6,586 bases of DNA. Source: Planctomycetota bacterium. Lineage in GTDB: Bacteria > Planctomycetota > Phycisphaerae > Phycisphaerales > SM1A02. Within the stretch, counting starts at the first letter, position 1. Each line of letters begins with the position of its first letter. The translations under genes were made by a program, and so were the position numbers. The notes beneath the pieces were generated by a model that was given only the letters and a program-made list of their open reading frames with translations, was not told the DNA's origin and did no database searches. This document shows positions 1 to 6,250 of this stretch, one piece after another. The stretch is taken from the NCBI GenBank assembly GCA_022567855.1, contig JADFGE010000170.1:1-6586 (forward strand), read 5' to 3'.

Positions 1-6
1 GCTCGT

Positions 7-642
7 TCAACCGTCGTCCGGTTCGGGCTTGGCAGGCGGCGGCGGCAACATTCTGACGCCGGGCATGAGCCGAACGCGGACTTCGTTCATCAGCCGCTCG
101 GGGTCGTCGCGCAGGGCCTTGGGGGAGAGCCGCCCGGATTCTATCTCCTCTCGAACTTGGCGCAGCCCGCGAGCCATGCGTCGAAAGGCCGCGGGCAGGT
201 TCGTCGCGTCGACCGAGCCGGGGTCGTAATACCAGCGGCCTTCGAGCTTCTGGAGCTTGGTGTGTTTCGCGGGCAGGCGATGGTCCACTATGAACGACAC
301 GGTGGCGGACGTGCCCTCGACCACCTCCTCATCCAGCACTTCAACGTACGGGCTGAAGATATCGAGGCTGGCGGCGAGCTGGGATTGGTCGATCGTTCGC
401 GGCAGGCCGGGGCCGACGTTGTCGAAGATCGCCACCCCGGGGCCGTCGGTGCCGGCCAGGGCGATGCACCGGATCTGGCCGCCGCCGAGGTGCTTGGCGA
501 CCTCGCCGACGAGGGTCGTCTTGTCGCCTCGTATGTCGATCTCGCACTTGACGGCGTTGTAGATCTCCGGCAAATCTTCCTCGGGGAACTGAGCGTCGAA
601 GGTGGAGCCGATGACTTGGATGATGGTGCCGGTGGTGGCCAT
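7..642 (-). CDS. AtpD-like N-terminal barrel fused to unrelated C-terminal domain; function unknown
   Basis: This 211-residue protein cannot be an ATP synthase subunit in the usual sense. Residues 1-67 closely resemble the N-terminal beta-barrel of the F1-ATPase beta subunit: the start MATTGTIIQVIGSTFD, then FPEEDLPEIYNAV, EVAKHLGGG and IALAGTDG. The protein then leaves the family: there is no Walker A P-loop, no DELSEED region and less than half the normal length (about 470 residues). Residues ~95-145 (VEVLDEE..., TVSFIVDH, EGRWYYDPG with W137) resemble the last strands of an NTF2-like fold, which is inference only. A charged helical stretch and a Pro-rich tail (PPPPAKPEPDDG) follow. I chose the ATG at 642 because it matches the AtpD start and has AGGA 8 bases upstream; an upstream in-frame ATG at 855 would add 71 low-complexity residues that cross into the neighbouring gene. 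No signal peptide is seen. It is transcribed divergently from the glycosyltransferase gene. The reading frame is open across the junction. Confidence 0.75.
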   Translation of the reverse strand: MATTGTIIQVIGSTFDAQFPEEDLPEIYNAVKCEIDIRGDKTTLVGEVAKHLGGGQIRCIALAGTDGPGVAIFDNVGPGLPRTIDQSQLAASLDIFSPYVEVLDEEVVEGTSATVSFIVDHRLPAKHTKLQKLEGRWYYDPGSVDATNLPAAFRRMARGLRQVREEIESGRLSPKALRDDPERLMNEVRVRLMPGVRMLPPPPAKPEPDDG

Positions 643-698
643 GCGCGACGTCCTGCGATACAAAGGGAGAGACCGTCCGCCGACGGCACTTCGCCGCC

Positions 699-728
699 TT
701 GGCAGGTTGGTCGAGGGCGGGCTAGAAT
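699..728 (+). promoter_or_regulatory. sigma70-type promoter for the glycosyltransferase fusion gene
   Basis: A -35 box TTGGCA (699-704, one mismatch to TTGACA) and a -10 box TAGAAT (723-728, one mismatch to TATAAT) are separated by 18 bases. Transcription would start near 735, leaving a leader of about 70 bases before the ATG at 806. It lies in the divergent gap and would serve only the rightward genes. The call rests on consensus matching alone. Confidence 0.5.
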
Positions 729-796
729 AGGGGCTTCGGTCGGGGATGCCAAGCTGCCGCCAGCCCACGTCCGGCCGTGGCCTCACCAGCAGATCC

Positions 797-801
797 AGGA
801 G
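797..801 (+). promoter_or_regulatory. ribosome binding site AGGAG that decides the start at 806
   Basis: AGGAG is followed by CGTT and then ATG at 806. It favours this start over the in-frame ATG at 746, whose 20 extra residues (Ser/Arg-rich) lie before the first beta strand of the glycosyltransferase fold. Confidence 0.6.
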
Positions 802-805
802 CGTT

Positions 806-3109
806 ATGGCCCGCAAGAGACGACCAGCGCTGAAGCGCGTCGCGTTCATCGGCACTTCCCTGCCTCGTCAATGTGGGATCGCCACTTTCACCGGCGACCT
901 GACCGATGCTCTGGCCCGCGCGTTTCGCCACACCGAGGTCTTCGTCGTCCCCGTCAACGACACGAACGACGGATACGACTACCCCGACCGAGTATGGTTC
1001 GAGATCGCGGAGAAGGAGATTGCGTCGTATCGGCGGGCGGCGGACTTCCTGAACATCAACAATGTGGACGTTGTCAATCTCCAGCACGAGTTCGGGATCT
1101 TCGGCGGCCCGGCGGGCAGTCACATCCTCGCCCTGCTCCGCGAGCTGCGCATGCCGATGGTCACCACCCTTCACACGATCCTCAGCGAACCCGATGCGAG
1201 CCAGCGGGCGGTAATGGACGAGCTGGCGGACCTTTGCGACAGCCTGGTTGTGATGACCCAACGGGGCGTCGACCTGCTGCGCGACGTGTACGACGTTGCG
1301 GATCAGAAGATCGAGTTGATCCCCCACGGCATCCACGACGTGCCATTCGTGGACCCGAGTTTTTACAAGGACAAGTTCGGTGTCGAAGGCAAGAAGGTTC
1401 TGCTCACGTTCGGTCTGCTCGGGCCGGGCAAGGGCATCGAGCACGTCATCGAAGCCTTGCCGGCCATCATCGATCGCCACCCCGACGTGGTCTACATCAT
1501 TCTGGGGGCGACCCATCCCACGCTGAAGCGGCACCAGGGCGAGATCTACCGGTTAGGCCTACAACAACTGGCTCGGGAGCGAGGTGTTCAAGGCAGCGTG
1601 ATCTTCCACAATCGGTTCGTCAGCACTGAGGAGCTGATGGAGTTTCTGGGGGCGGCAGACCTCTATGTCACGCCGTACCCCGACGTTCACCAGGTCGTTT
1701 CTGGAACGCTCGCTTATGCGGTGGGCGCGGGCAAGGCCGTGGTTTCCACGCCCTACTGGCATGCTGAGGAACTGCTCGCCGAGGACCGCGGCGTGCTGGT
1801 GCCGATCAACGACTCGCCCGCAATCGCGGAGGCGGTCATTGCGTTGCTGGACGATCCCGTTCGGCGAGACGCAATGCGCAAGCGGGCATACCTGCTTGGC
1901 CGGGAGATGACCTGGTCGAAGGTTGCCCGCCGGTACATGGAAGCGTTCGAGCGTTCGCGCGACAACCGGCTGCATCAGCCTCGACCTGCCTTCGAAGCCA
2001 CCACGCTGAACAAGGGTCCGGGCGAACTGCCGCTGTTGAAGCTGGATCATCTTCGTCGGATGACCGACGGCACGGGGATGCTGCAGCACGCGACCTTCTG
2101 CGTGCCTGATTACTCAGCCGGCTACTGCATTGATGACAACGCTCGGGCCCTGATCTTCTGCGTGTTGGTCGATGAAATCGCGGACGTCCCTCCCCAGGAG
2201 TTGTTCGGCCTGGCCTCGCGGTACATGGCGTTCATCCAGCATGGGTTCAACCGCGAGACCAAACGCTTCCGCAACTTCCTGTCCCACGATCGGAGATGGC
2301 TGGACGAGCCCGGCTCCGAGGACAGCCACGGCCGTACCACCTGGGCCCTGGGCACGGTGGTTGCGCATTGGCGGCGGCCGGGCATTCAAGAGTGGGCGGG
2401 CCAACTGTTCGAAGCCAGCCTGCCGCCCGTCCTGCAGTTCAAGAGTCCGCGGGCTTGGGCGTTCTCGCTGCTGGGGATCAACGAATACCTCACGCGGTTC
2501 TCCGGTGATCGGATTGCCGAGGATGCCCAGCGTGTGCTGGCCGAGCGCCTGCTGAAGATGTACCAGGCCAACGCCGATTCGGATTGGCCGTGGTTCGAAG
2601 ACGCGCTGACCTACTGCAACGCCAAGCTGCCGCACGCACTGCTGGTGTGTGGGCGATCGATGTCGCGGGACGACATGGTCGAAGCCGCGCTCGAGGCCCT
2701 CACGTGGCTGGCCGAGGTGCAACAAGCCGATGAGGGGCACTTTGTCCCCATCGGGTGCAACGGTTTCTACCCCCGAGGCGGCGAGCGGGCACGGTTCGAT
2801 CAGCAGCCCATCGAGGCCCATGCCATGGTGTCAGCGTGCCTGGAGGCCCATCGGGCGACCGGCGAGGAGCGATGGAAGGTCGAAGCACAACGTGCCTTCG
2901 ATTGGTTTGTGGGCAGAAACGATCTGCGCATACCGGTTTATGATCCGAGCTCCGGCGGCTGCCACGACGGACTTCAACCCGACGACATCAATCGCAACCT
3001 GGGTGCCGAGTCCACGCTGGCCTTCTTGCTGTCGCTAGTGGAGATGCGCTTAGCTGAAACCATTATCGAAGTTCCAGCTGGGGAGCTGTTGCTCACTGCC
3101 GGGACGTAA
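806..3109 (+). CDS. GT4-like glycosyltransferase fused to a C-terminal helical-barrel domain
   Basis: This is a 767-residue cytoplasmic protein with two domains. Residues ~10-385 form a GT-B glycosyltransferase of the GT4 type: an N-terminal strand with PRQCGIATFT (20-29), QHEFGIFGG (93-101), IPHGIHD (172-178) and the donor-site loop TFGLLGPGKG (201-210, K209). The region that normally holds the EX7E acid pair reads DVHQVVSGTLAYAVGAGK, placing H295 and A303 where the two Glu would be. I recall close relatives sharing the SGTLAYA wording, so this may be a subgroup trait rather than damage. After a linker, residues ~408-755 are mostly helical with acid- and His-rich motifs: YCIDDNAR (440-447), EDSHGR (505-510), WPWFED (594-599), FDQQPIEAH (664-672), GGCHDG (717-722) and NRNLGAEST (729-737). 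This pattern suggests an (alpha/alpha)6 barrel like those of glycoside hydrolases or epimerases; its activity is unknown. No signal peptide or membrane segment is seen. It is the first of two co-directional glycosyltransferase genes and has its own promoter. Donor and acceptor cannot be read from sequence. Confidence 0.88.
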   Translation: MARKRRPALKRVAFIGTSLPRQCGIATFTGDLTDALARAFRHTEVFVVPVNDTNDGYDYPDRVWFEIAEKEIASYRRAADFLNINNVDVVNLQHEFGIFGGPAGSHILALLRELRMPMVTTLHTILSEPDASQRAVMDELADLCDSLVVMTQRGVDLLRDVYDVADQKIELIPHGIHDVPFVDPSFYKDKFGVEGKKVLLTFGLLGPGKGIEHVIEALPAIIDRHPDVVYIILGATHPTLKRHQGEIYRLGLQQLARERGVQGSVIFHNRFVSTEELMEFLGAADLYVTPYPDVHQVVSGTLAYAVGAGKAVVSTPYWHAEELLAEDRGVLVPINDSPAIAEAVIALLDDPVRRDAMRKRAYLLGREMTWSKVARRYMEAFERSRDNRLHQPRPAFEATTLNKGPGELPLLKLDHLRRMTDGTGMLQHATFCVPDYSAGYCIDDNARALIFCVLVDEIADVPPQELFGLASRYMAFIQHGFNRETKRFRNFLSHDRRWLDEPGSEDSHGRTTWALGTVVAHWRRPGIQEWAGQLFEASLPPVLQFKSPRAWAFSLLGINEYLTRFSGDRIAEDAQRVLAERLLKMYQANADSDWPWFEDALTYCNAKLPHALLVCGRSMSRDDMVEAALEALTWLAEVQQADEGHFVPIGCNGFYPRGGERARFDQQPIEAHAMVSACLEAHRATGEERWKVEAQRAFDWFVGRNDLRIPVYDPSSGGCHDGLQPDDINRNLGAESTLAFLLSLVEMRLAETIIEVPAGELLLTAGT

Positions 3110-3145
3110 GTTCATTCGTCTTCCATGTAGACATGTCTTCGTCAG

Positions 3146-3160
3146 CATCCACTGTGGATG
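3146..3160. promoter_or_regulatory. perfect 15-bp palindrome, possible operator
   Basis: CATCCAC-T-GTGGATG has 7-bp arms around a single central base. The near-absence of a loop favours a dimeric protein binding site over an RNA hairpin, although an RNA stem CATCC/GGATG with a 5-base loop is also possible. It lies 36 bases after the stop of the fusion gene and 155 bases before the next start. No regulator gene is present in the window. Confidence 0.35.
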
Positions 3161-3208
3161 GGCAGCTGTGCAATGCCAACGGAGGTGCGGGGCATTCCGC
3201 CTTCCGGA

Positions 3209-3226
3209 TCCGGGATCATGCCCGGA
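3209..3226. other. GC-rich hairpin TCCGGG / CCCGGA
   Basis: A perfect 6-bp stem with the 6-base loop ATCATG lies in the spacer before the second glycosyltransferase gene. No T-tract follows on either strand, so it is not a standard intrinsic terminator. It could attenuate or stabilise a read-through mRNA; no function is shown. Confidence 0.25.
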
Positions 3227-3315
3227 CCCGCCCGGCAAGAACCAAAGATGAATCGGCGCAGCCCTTTCGTCCGCGCTGCGTCGCCCAAGCTCTCGCGGGT
3301 ACACTCCACAGCGCC

Positions 3316-4386
3316 ATGTCGCCGCAATCGCGTGAACCTCACCCGTCGGATCTGAGAGTGGCCATGCTGGCGCCGATCTCCTGGCGGGTGCCACCGAAGC
3401 ACTACGGTCCCTGGGAGCGGTTCGTGTCGCTGCTCACCGAAGGCCTGGTCGAGCGAGGCGTCGACGTAACTCTGTTCGCGACGGCCGATTCAGTGACCAC
3501 CGCACGCTTGGTCGGGACTGCGCCGCGGGGGTATTCCGAAGACCCGACCCTCAACCCCAAGGTCTGGGAGTGCCTTCACATCTCCGCAGTGTTCGAGCGG
3601 GCCAACGAGTTCGACCTGATTCACAACAGCTTCGACTTCCTGCCGCTGACCTACAGCGGTTTGGTGGACACGCCGGTGCTCACAACGATCCACGGGTTCT
3701 CATCGCCGATTATCGTCCCGGTGTACGAAAAGTACGACGGATCTACGTACTACGTCTCAATCAGCCACGCGAATCGGCACGAGAAGCTCACGTACTTGGC
3801 GACTATCCACCACGGCATCGAGATCGAGGAATTCGTCCATTATCCCGAGGAAGGCGACTACCTGCTCTTCTTCGGAAGGATCCACCCTGACAAGGGTACC
3901 GCAGAGGCCATCGAAGTGGCGTCGCGGGTCGGCAAGCCGCTCGTTATCGCCGGCATCATTCAGGACCAGGGATACTTCGACCGCAAGGTGGCGCCGCGCT
4001 TGGACGTGAAGCACGTGCGGTACATCGGCTCGGTCGGCCCCGATCGCCGCTGCGAGGTACTCGGGAGAGCCTGCGGGTTGCTGCACCTGATCAACTTCGA
4101 CGAGCCGTTCGGCCTCAGCGTCGTGGAATCAATGGCCTGCGGCACTCCGGTCATCGCCTGCGCCCGAGGGTCGATGCCCGAGCTCATTCAACCCGGCGAG
4201 AACGGGTTCTTGGTGAATTCCGTCGAGGAAGCGACCGCCGCAGTCCAAGCCCTCGGAAGTCTGGATCGCCACCGCATCCGGGCGTCCGTGGAGACTCGCT
4301 TCAGCCGGGAACGCATGGTCGACGATTACCTCCGAGCATATCGCACGGTCGTGGCGCTGCATCGGCGCGAGAGGACCGGAGCATGA
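3316..4386 (+). CDS. GT4 family glycosyltransferase
   Basis: This 356-residue protein is a retaining GT-B glycosyltransferase that would move a sugar from a nucleotide donor to an unknown acceptor in the cytoplasm. Its features in order are: first strand LRVAMLAPISW with the acceptor-side motif HYGPWE (29-34); TTIHG (H126); SISHANR (148-154); the donor-phosphate loop FFGRIHPDKG (185-194, with R188 and K193); and the EX7E motif EPFGLSVVE (E263 and E271), followed by SMACGTPVIA. All core GT4 elements are therefore intact. The length is normal for a single-domain GT4. The start is uncertain: ATG 3316 gives 13 residues before the first strand but has no clear Shine-Dalgarno; GTG 3358 and ATG 3364 are in frame and closer to the core, and ATG 3133 would add 61 unlikely residues. 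It follows the fusion gene on the same strand and converges on the GH130 gene, with the stops 89 bases apart. Together these suggest one glycan pathway; the sugar is not identifiable. Confidence 0.88.
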   Translation: MSPQSREPHPSDLRVAMLAPISWRVPPKHYGPWERFVSLLTEGLVERGVDVTLFATADSVTTARLVGTAPRGYSEDPTLNPKVWECLHISAVFERANEFDLIHNSFDFLPLTYSGLVDTPVLTTIHGFSSPIIVPVYEKYDGSTYYVSISHANRHEKLTYLATIHHGIEIEEFVHYPEEGDYLLFFGRIHPDKGTAEAIEVASRVGKPLVIAGIIQDQGYFDRKVAPRLDVKHVRYIGSVGPDRRCEVLGRACGLLHLINFDEPFGLSVVESMACGTPVIACARGSMPELIQPGENGFLVNSVEEATAAVQALGSLDRHRIRASVETRFSRERMVDDYLRAYRTVVALHRRERTGA

Positions 4387-4410
4387 CTGATGCGCGTGAA
4401 CAACCCGCGT

Positions 4411-4429
4411 CTTCGGGGGCCGGCCGGAG
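4411..4429. terminator. stem-loop in the convergent gap, weak terminator candidate
   Basis: CTTCGG (4411-4416) pairs with CCGGAG (4424-4429) through six pairs, one of them a G-T wobble, around a 7-base loop. It sits between the two converging stops (4386 and 4476), where a bidirectional terminator would be useful. No T-tract follows on either strand, so intrinsic termination is doubtful. Confidence 0.25.
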
Positions 4430-4475
4430 CAGGTATCGAGACTGCCCTTGCTATTGTTCCTTCGGGCCTCATCTT

Positions 4476-5963
4476 TCATCCATCACATCGGTGCTCGTCC
4501 AGTCGATCGAGCAGGTCGGGCAGCCGAACCAGAGCGACCCTGATCCCGACATCGGAGAACGCGTACGGAAGAACGAGAGTACCGCGGTGCACCATGCCGC
4601 CACAGGAGTACAAGACGTTGGGCACGTAGCCCTCCCGCTCATCCTCCTCGGGCACCAAGAGCGGATCGGGCAGGTGGGCGATGACGTGGCTGGGATCGTC
4701 CCGATCTAGCAGAATGGCGCCGATGGCGTAGCACCGCATCGGCCCCACGCCGTGCGTGAGGACTAGCCAGCCCGCCTCAGTCTCGATCGGCGAGCCGCAG
4801 TTGCCGATTTGGATGAGTTCCCATGGTCGCATCGGCGCCTGGAGCATCTGGGTGTCGCTCCAAAACCGCACTCTGTCTGACCGCATCAGATAGGAGTTCT
4901 CCTTGTCGAAGCGAGAGAGCATCGTGTACTTGCCGTCGATCAGACGAGGAAACAATGCCATCCCCTTATTCTGGGCACACGCACCGTTGAGCGTCGAGAC
5001 TCGAAACGACAGAAAATCGTTGGTCTCGATAAGTTGGGGCAAGATCTCAAACCCGTCGTATGCGGTGTAGGTCGCATAGTAGATGACCGATCCGTCGTCG
5101 TGTACGAACCGGACAAACCGCGCGTCCTCCATGCCCTGTGTCTCCCTGGGCCCCGCAGGAAAGATGATCCGTTCCGAAACCGCCGACTCGCGCGGATACG
5201 TCACGACGTAGTTCGAGGAGGCGAGGAGGTGGACCATTTTGACAGTCTCGTGGGCAATGGCGCGAGAAAGATGTTCCTCATTGAGCGATGCCAACCCTCG
5301 TTCCAAGTCGTCGAAGGTGAATTGTTCCGGGAGCGGGCCCAGGACGTGCGACGCGATGTGGTGGTCTGCGCCAAGTTCCTCGAGCTTGGATCCGAACAGG
5401 TGCTTGTCGTACAGGGGGGTCTTGCGGTTTCCCGTAATGGCGTAGCGGCTGACGGGTTCAAACGTGAGGTCGCACCGCTCGTCGATCACGCCGGTGCGAA
5501 ACCCGATCGACGAAACGTGGCCCTCGCCAACTGCCCGCACGCTCATGATGAAGCGCTGTTCGCCGGAGGCCAGACCGCTCTGGTCCGGAGCGGGCACCAT
5601 CGAAGGGTTGAAGAGGGCCGCCGCTTCAATCGAGTACTCGTGGGAGAAGTATGCCCCGATCAGCAGACGTCGCTCCTCGGAGAGCCTGACATCCTGCTCG
5701 AGATGATGCTCGACCATCTGAAAGTTGTGCTGCAGCACCTGCGTGAAGTCACGGTGGCGGTGCGCGAAGTCCTGGAGCACGTTGTCCAGAATGCCGGCAG
5801 CCTCCCGATCCGGGATCGCCAGGATCCGCTCCATCACCACCTTCACTCGTGACTTGCCGTCAGGGGTGTAGGTCTCCTCGCCGGGAAGGTGCGGCTTGAC
5901 GATCACCCGGCGTGGATCAGGCAGGAATCGATGAGTTGTCCTTGTGACAGCAACTTGTCGCAT
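4476..5963 (-). CDS. GH130-family glycoside phosphorylase/hydrolase, long form
   Basis: This 495-residue protein belongs to the five-bladed beta-propeller family GH130 (former DUF377). Characterised members cleave beta-mannosides, either with phosphate (releasing mannose 1-phosphate) or with water; the related GT108 proteins build beta-1,2-mannan. Family signs in order: QGMEDARFVRF (276-286), where D280 matches the Asp that acts as proton donor in GIEDPRI-type motifs; NKGMALFPRLIDGKY (332-346) and SRFDKEN (350-356); GSPIETEAGWLVLTHG (390-405); the strand with GAILLD; then GYVPNV and SCGG. The usual final YYG.AD motif reads LPYAFSD here. The first ~190 residues are extra relative to ~320-390-residue GH130 enzymes: a helical segment leads into FSHEYSIEAAALFNPS and GEGHVSSIGFRTG. 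I chose ATG 5963, preceded by AAGAGGA, over ATG 5993, which adds ten residues with a poorer ribosome site. There is no signal peptide, so it acts on an intracellular glycan. It converges on the glycosyltransferases and probably works on their product. Whether it is a phosphorylase, a hydrolase or a transferase cannot be decided from sequence alone. Confidence 0.88.
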   Translation of the reverse strand: MRQVAVTRTTHRFLPDPRRVIVKPHLPGEETYTPDGKSRVKVVMERILAIPDREAAGILDNVLQDFAHRHRDFTQVLQHNFQMVEHHLEQDVRLSEERRLLIGAYFSHEYSIEAAALFNPSMVPAPDQSGLASGEQRFIMSVRAVGEGHVSSIGFRTGVIDERCDLTFEPVSRYAITGNRKTPLYDKHLFGSKLEELGADHHIASHVLGPLPEQFTFDDLERGLASLNEEHLSRAIAHETVKMVHLLASSNYVVTYPRESAVSERIIFPAGPRETQGMEDARFVRFVHDDGSVIYYATYTAYDGFEILPQLIETNDFLSFRVSTLNGACAQNKGMALFPRLIDGKYTMLSRFDKENSYLMRSDRVRFWSDTQMLQAPMRPWELIQIGNCGSPIETEAGWLVLTHGVGPMRCYAIGAILLDRDDPSHVIAHLPDPLLVPEEDEREGYVPNVLYSCGGMVHRGTLVLPYAFSDVGIRVALVRLPDLLDRLDEHRCDG

Positions 5964-5968
5964 CTTTA

Positions 5969-5975
5969 TCCTCTT
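5969..5975 (-). promoter_or_regulatory. ribosome binding site AAGAGGA of the GH130 gene
   Basis: AAGAGGA lies five bases before ATG 5963 on the minus strand. It is the strongest Shine-Dalgarno sequence in the window and decides the start, because the in-frame ATG at 5993 lacks a comparable site. Confidence 0.65.
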
Positions 5976-6044
5976 ACCAGTCACGAGCGCCATCGACCGG
6001 AATCCACCCCGTGGTCCACCGACCGGCCAATAGTGGCCAGCATC

Positions 6045-6073
6045 ATTACATTACGCTATCGGCTATCTGTCAG
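6045..6073 (-). promoter_or_regulatory. sigma70-type promoter for the GH130 gene
   Basis: On the minus strand CTGACA (6073-6068, 5 of 6 to consensus) and TGTAAT (6050-6045, 5 of 6) are separated by exactly 17 bases. Transcription would start near 6038, giving a leader of about 75 bases before ATG 5963. A stem-loop (6023-6040) would lie at the very 5' end of that leader. The call rests on consensus matching only. Confidence 0.5.
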
Positions 6074-6091
6074 AGTCGATGGACCACCCGT

Positions 6092-6139
6092 GAGCTTGTC
6101 CGGAGCTTGTCGGCGCGCCCCGTTTTGCCACATTTTGCC
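6092..6139. repeat. two pairs of short direct repeats with helical-turn spacing
   Basis: GAGCTTGTC occurs at 6092-6100 and 6103-6111 (period 11). TTTTGCC occurs at 6123-6129 and 6133-6139 (period 10). Both pairs repeat at about one DNA turn and lie just upstream of the GH130 -35 box, where activator sites are common. Their function is inferred from position only. Confidence 0.35.
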
Positions 6140-6157
6140 GTGCCGAGGATTCGGCGC
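6140..6157. other. hairpin GTGCCGA / TCGGCGC
   Basis: A 7-bp stem, with one G-T wobble and the tetraloop GGAT, is followed by pyrimidine-rich ATCTCTCT but not by a true T-tract. No gene on the plus strand ends nearby that would need a terminator. It may be part of the regulatory region or a leftover from a lost gene. Confidence 0.25.
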
Positions 6158-6209
6158 ATCTCTCTAACTGCAATCAGGATGGACGTTTAGAGCGATCCCC
6201 GCTCACGCT

Positions 6210-6250
6210 CTCATAACCCGGAGGTCGTGGGCTCGAATCCTACTGACCTG
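6210..6250 (+). pseudogene. 3' half of a tRNA-Met(CAT)-like sequence
   Basis: CTCATAA (6210-6216) is a typical anticodon loop with CAT at 6212-6214. It is followed by CCCGG, the variable loop AGGTC, and a T-arm with stem GTGGG (6227-6231), loop CTCGAAT and return strand CCTAC (one G-T wobble). This order is characteristic of tRNA-Met. The 5' side of the anticodon stem (ACGCT, 6205-6209) pairs with CCCGG at only two of five positions and there is no normal D-arm, so an intact tRNA is unlikely. A 7-base stretch at 6175-6181 (CAGGATG) can pair at six of seven positions, two of them wobbles, with 6244-6250, but this may be chance. tRNA 3' halves of this kind are typical attachment-site remnants. 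Confidence 0.5.

Larger units (their letters stand above)
3110..3315. other. spacer between the two glycosyltransferase genes
   Basis: This 206-base gap is long for a tight operon. An open frame in phase with the downstream gene extends up to an ATG at 3133, but the extra 61 residues are Arg/Ala-rich and precede the first recognisable strand of the enzyme, so I treat the stretch as non-coding. It contains the inverted repeat CATGT-AG-ACATG (3124-3135), a perfect 15-bp palindrome (3146-3160) and a hairpin (3209-3226). I could not find a convincing -35/-10 pair, so the downstream gene may be read through from 735 or have its own unrecognised promoter. Confidence 0.5.

Noticed and set aside
7..642. 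Annotation as ATP synthase beta subunit
   Set aside because: Only the N-terminal barrel is present; there is no P-loop, catalytic core or C-terminal helical domain.
722..1534. 270-residue minus-strand open frame
   Set aside because: It is antisense to the well-supported GT4 domain and has no family features.
157..1629. 490-residue plus-strand open frame across the first gene and the start of the fusion gene
   Set aside because: It runs antisense to the AtpD-like gene and out of frame through the GT4 domain; the protein is Arg/Pro/Gly-rich with no recognisable motif. It is a GC-rich shadow.
2114..2821. 235-residue minus-strand open frame opposite the helical-barrel domain
   Set aside because: It is a complementary-strand shadow of a clearly coding region, without motifs or a ribosome site.
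4383..4709. ORF starting in an ATGA overlap with the stop of the second glycosyltransferase
   Set aside because: The overlap looks like translational coupling, but most of the frame is antisense to the conserved C-terminus of the GH130 gene and the product resembles nothing.
5034..5852. 272-residue plus-strand open frame inside the GH130 gene
   Set aside because: It lies wholly antisense to GH130 coding sequence with intact family motifs.
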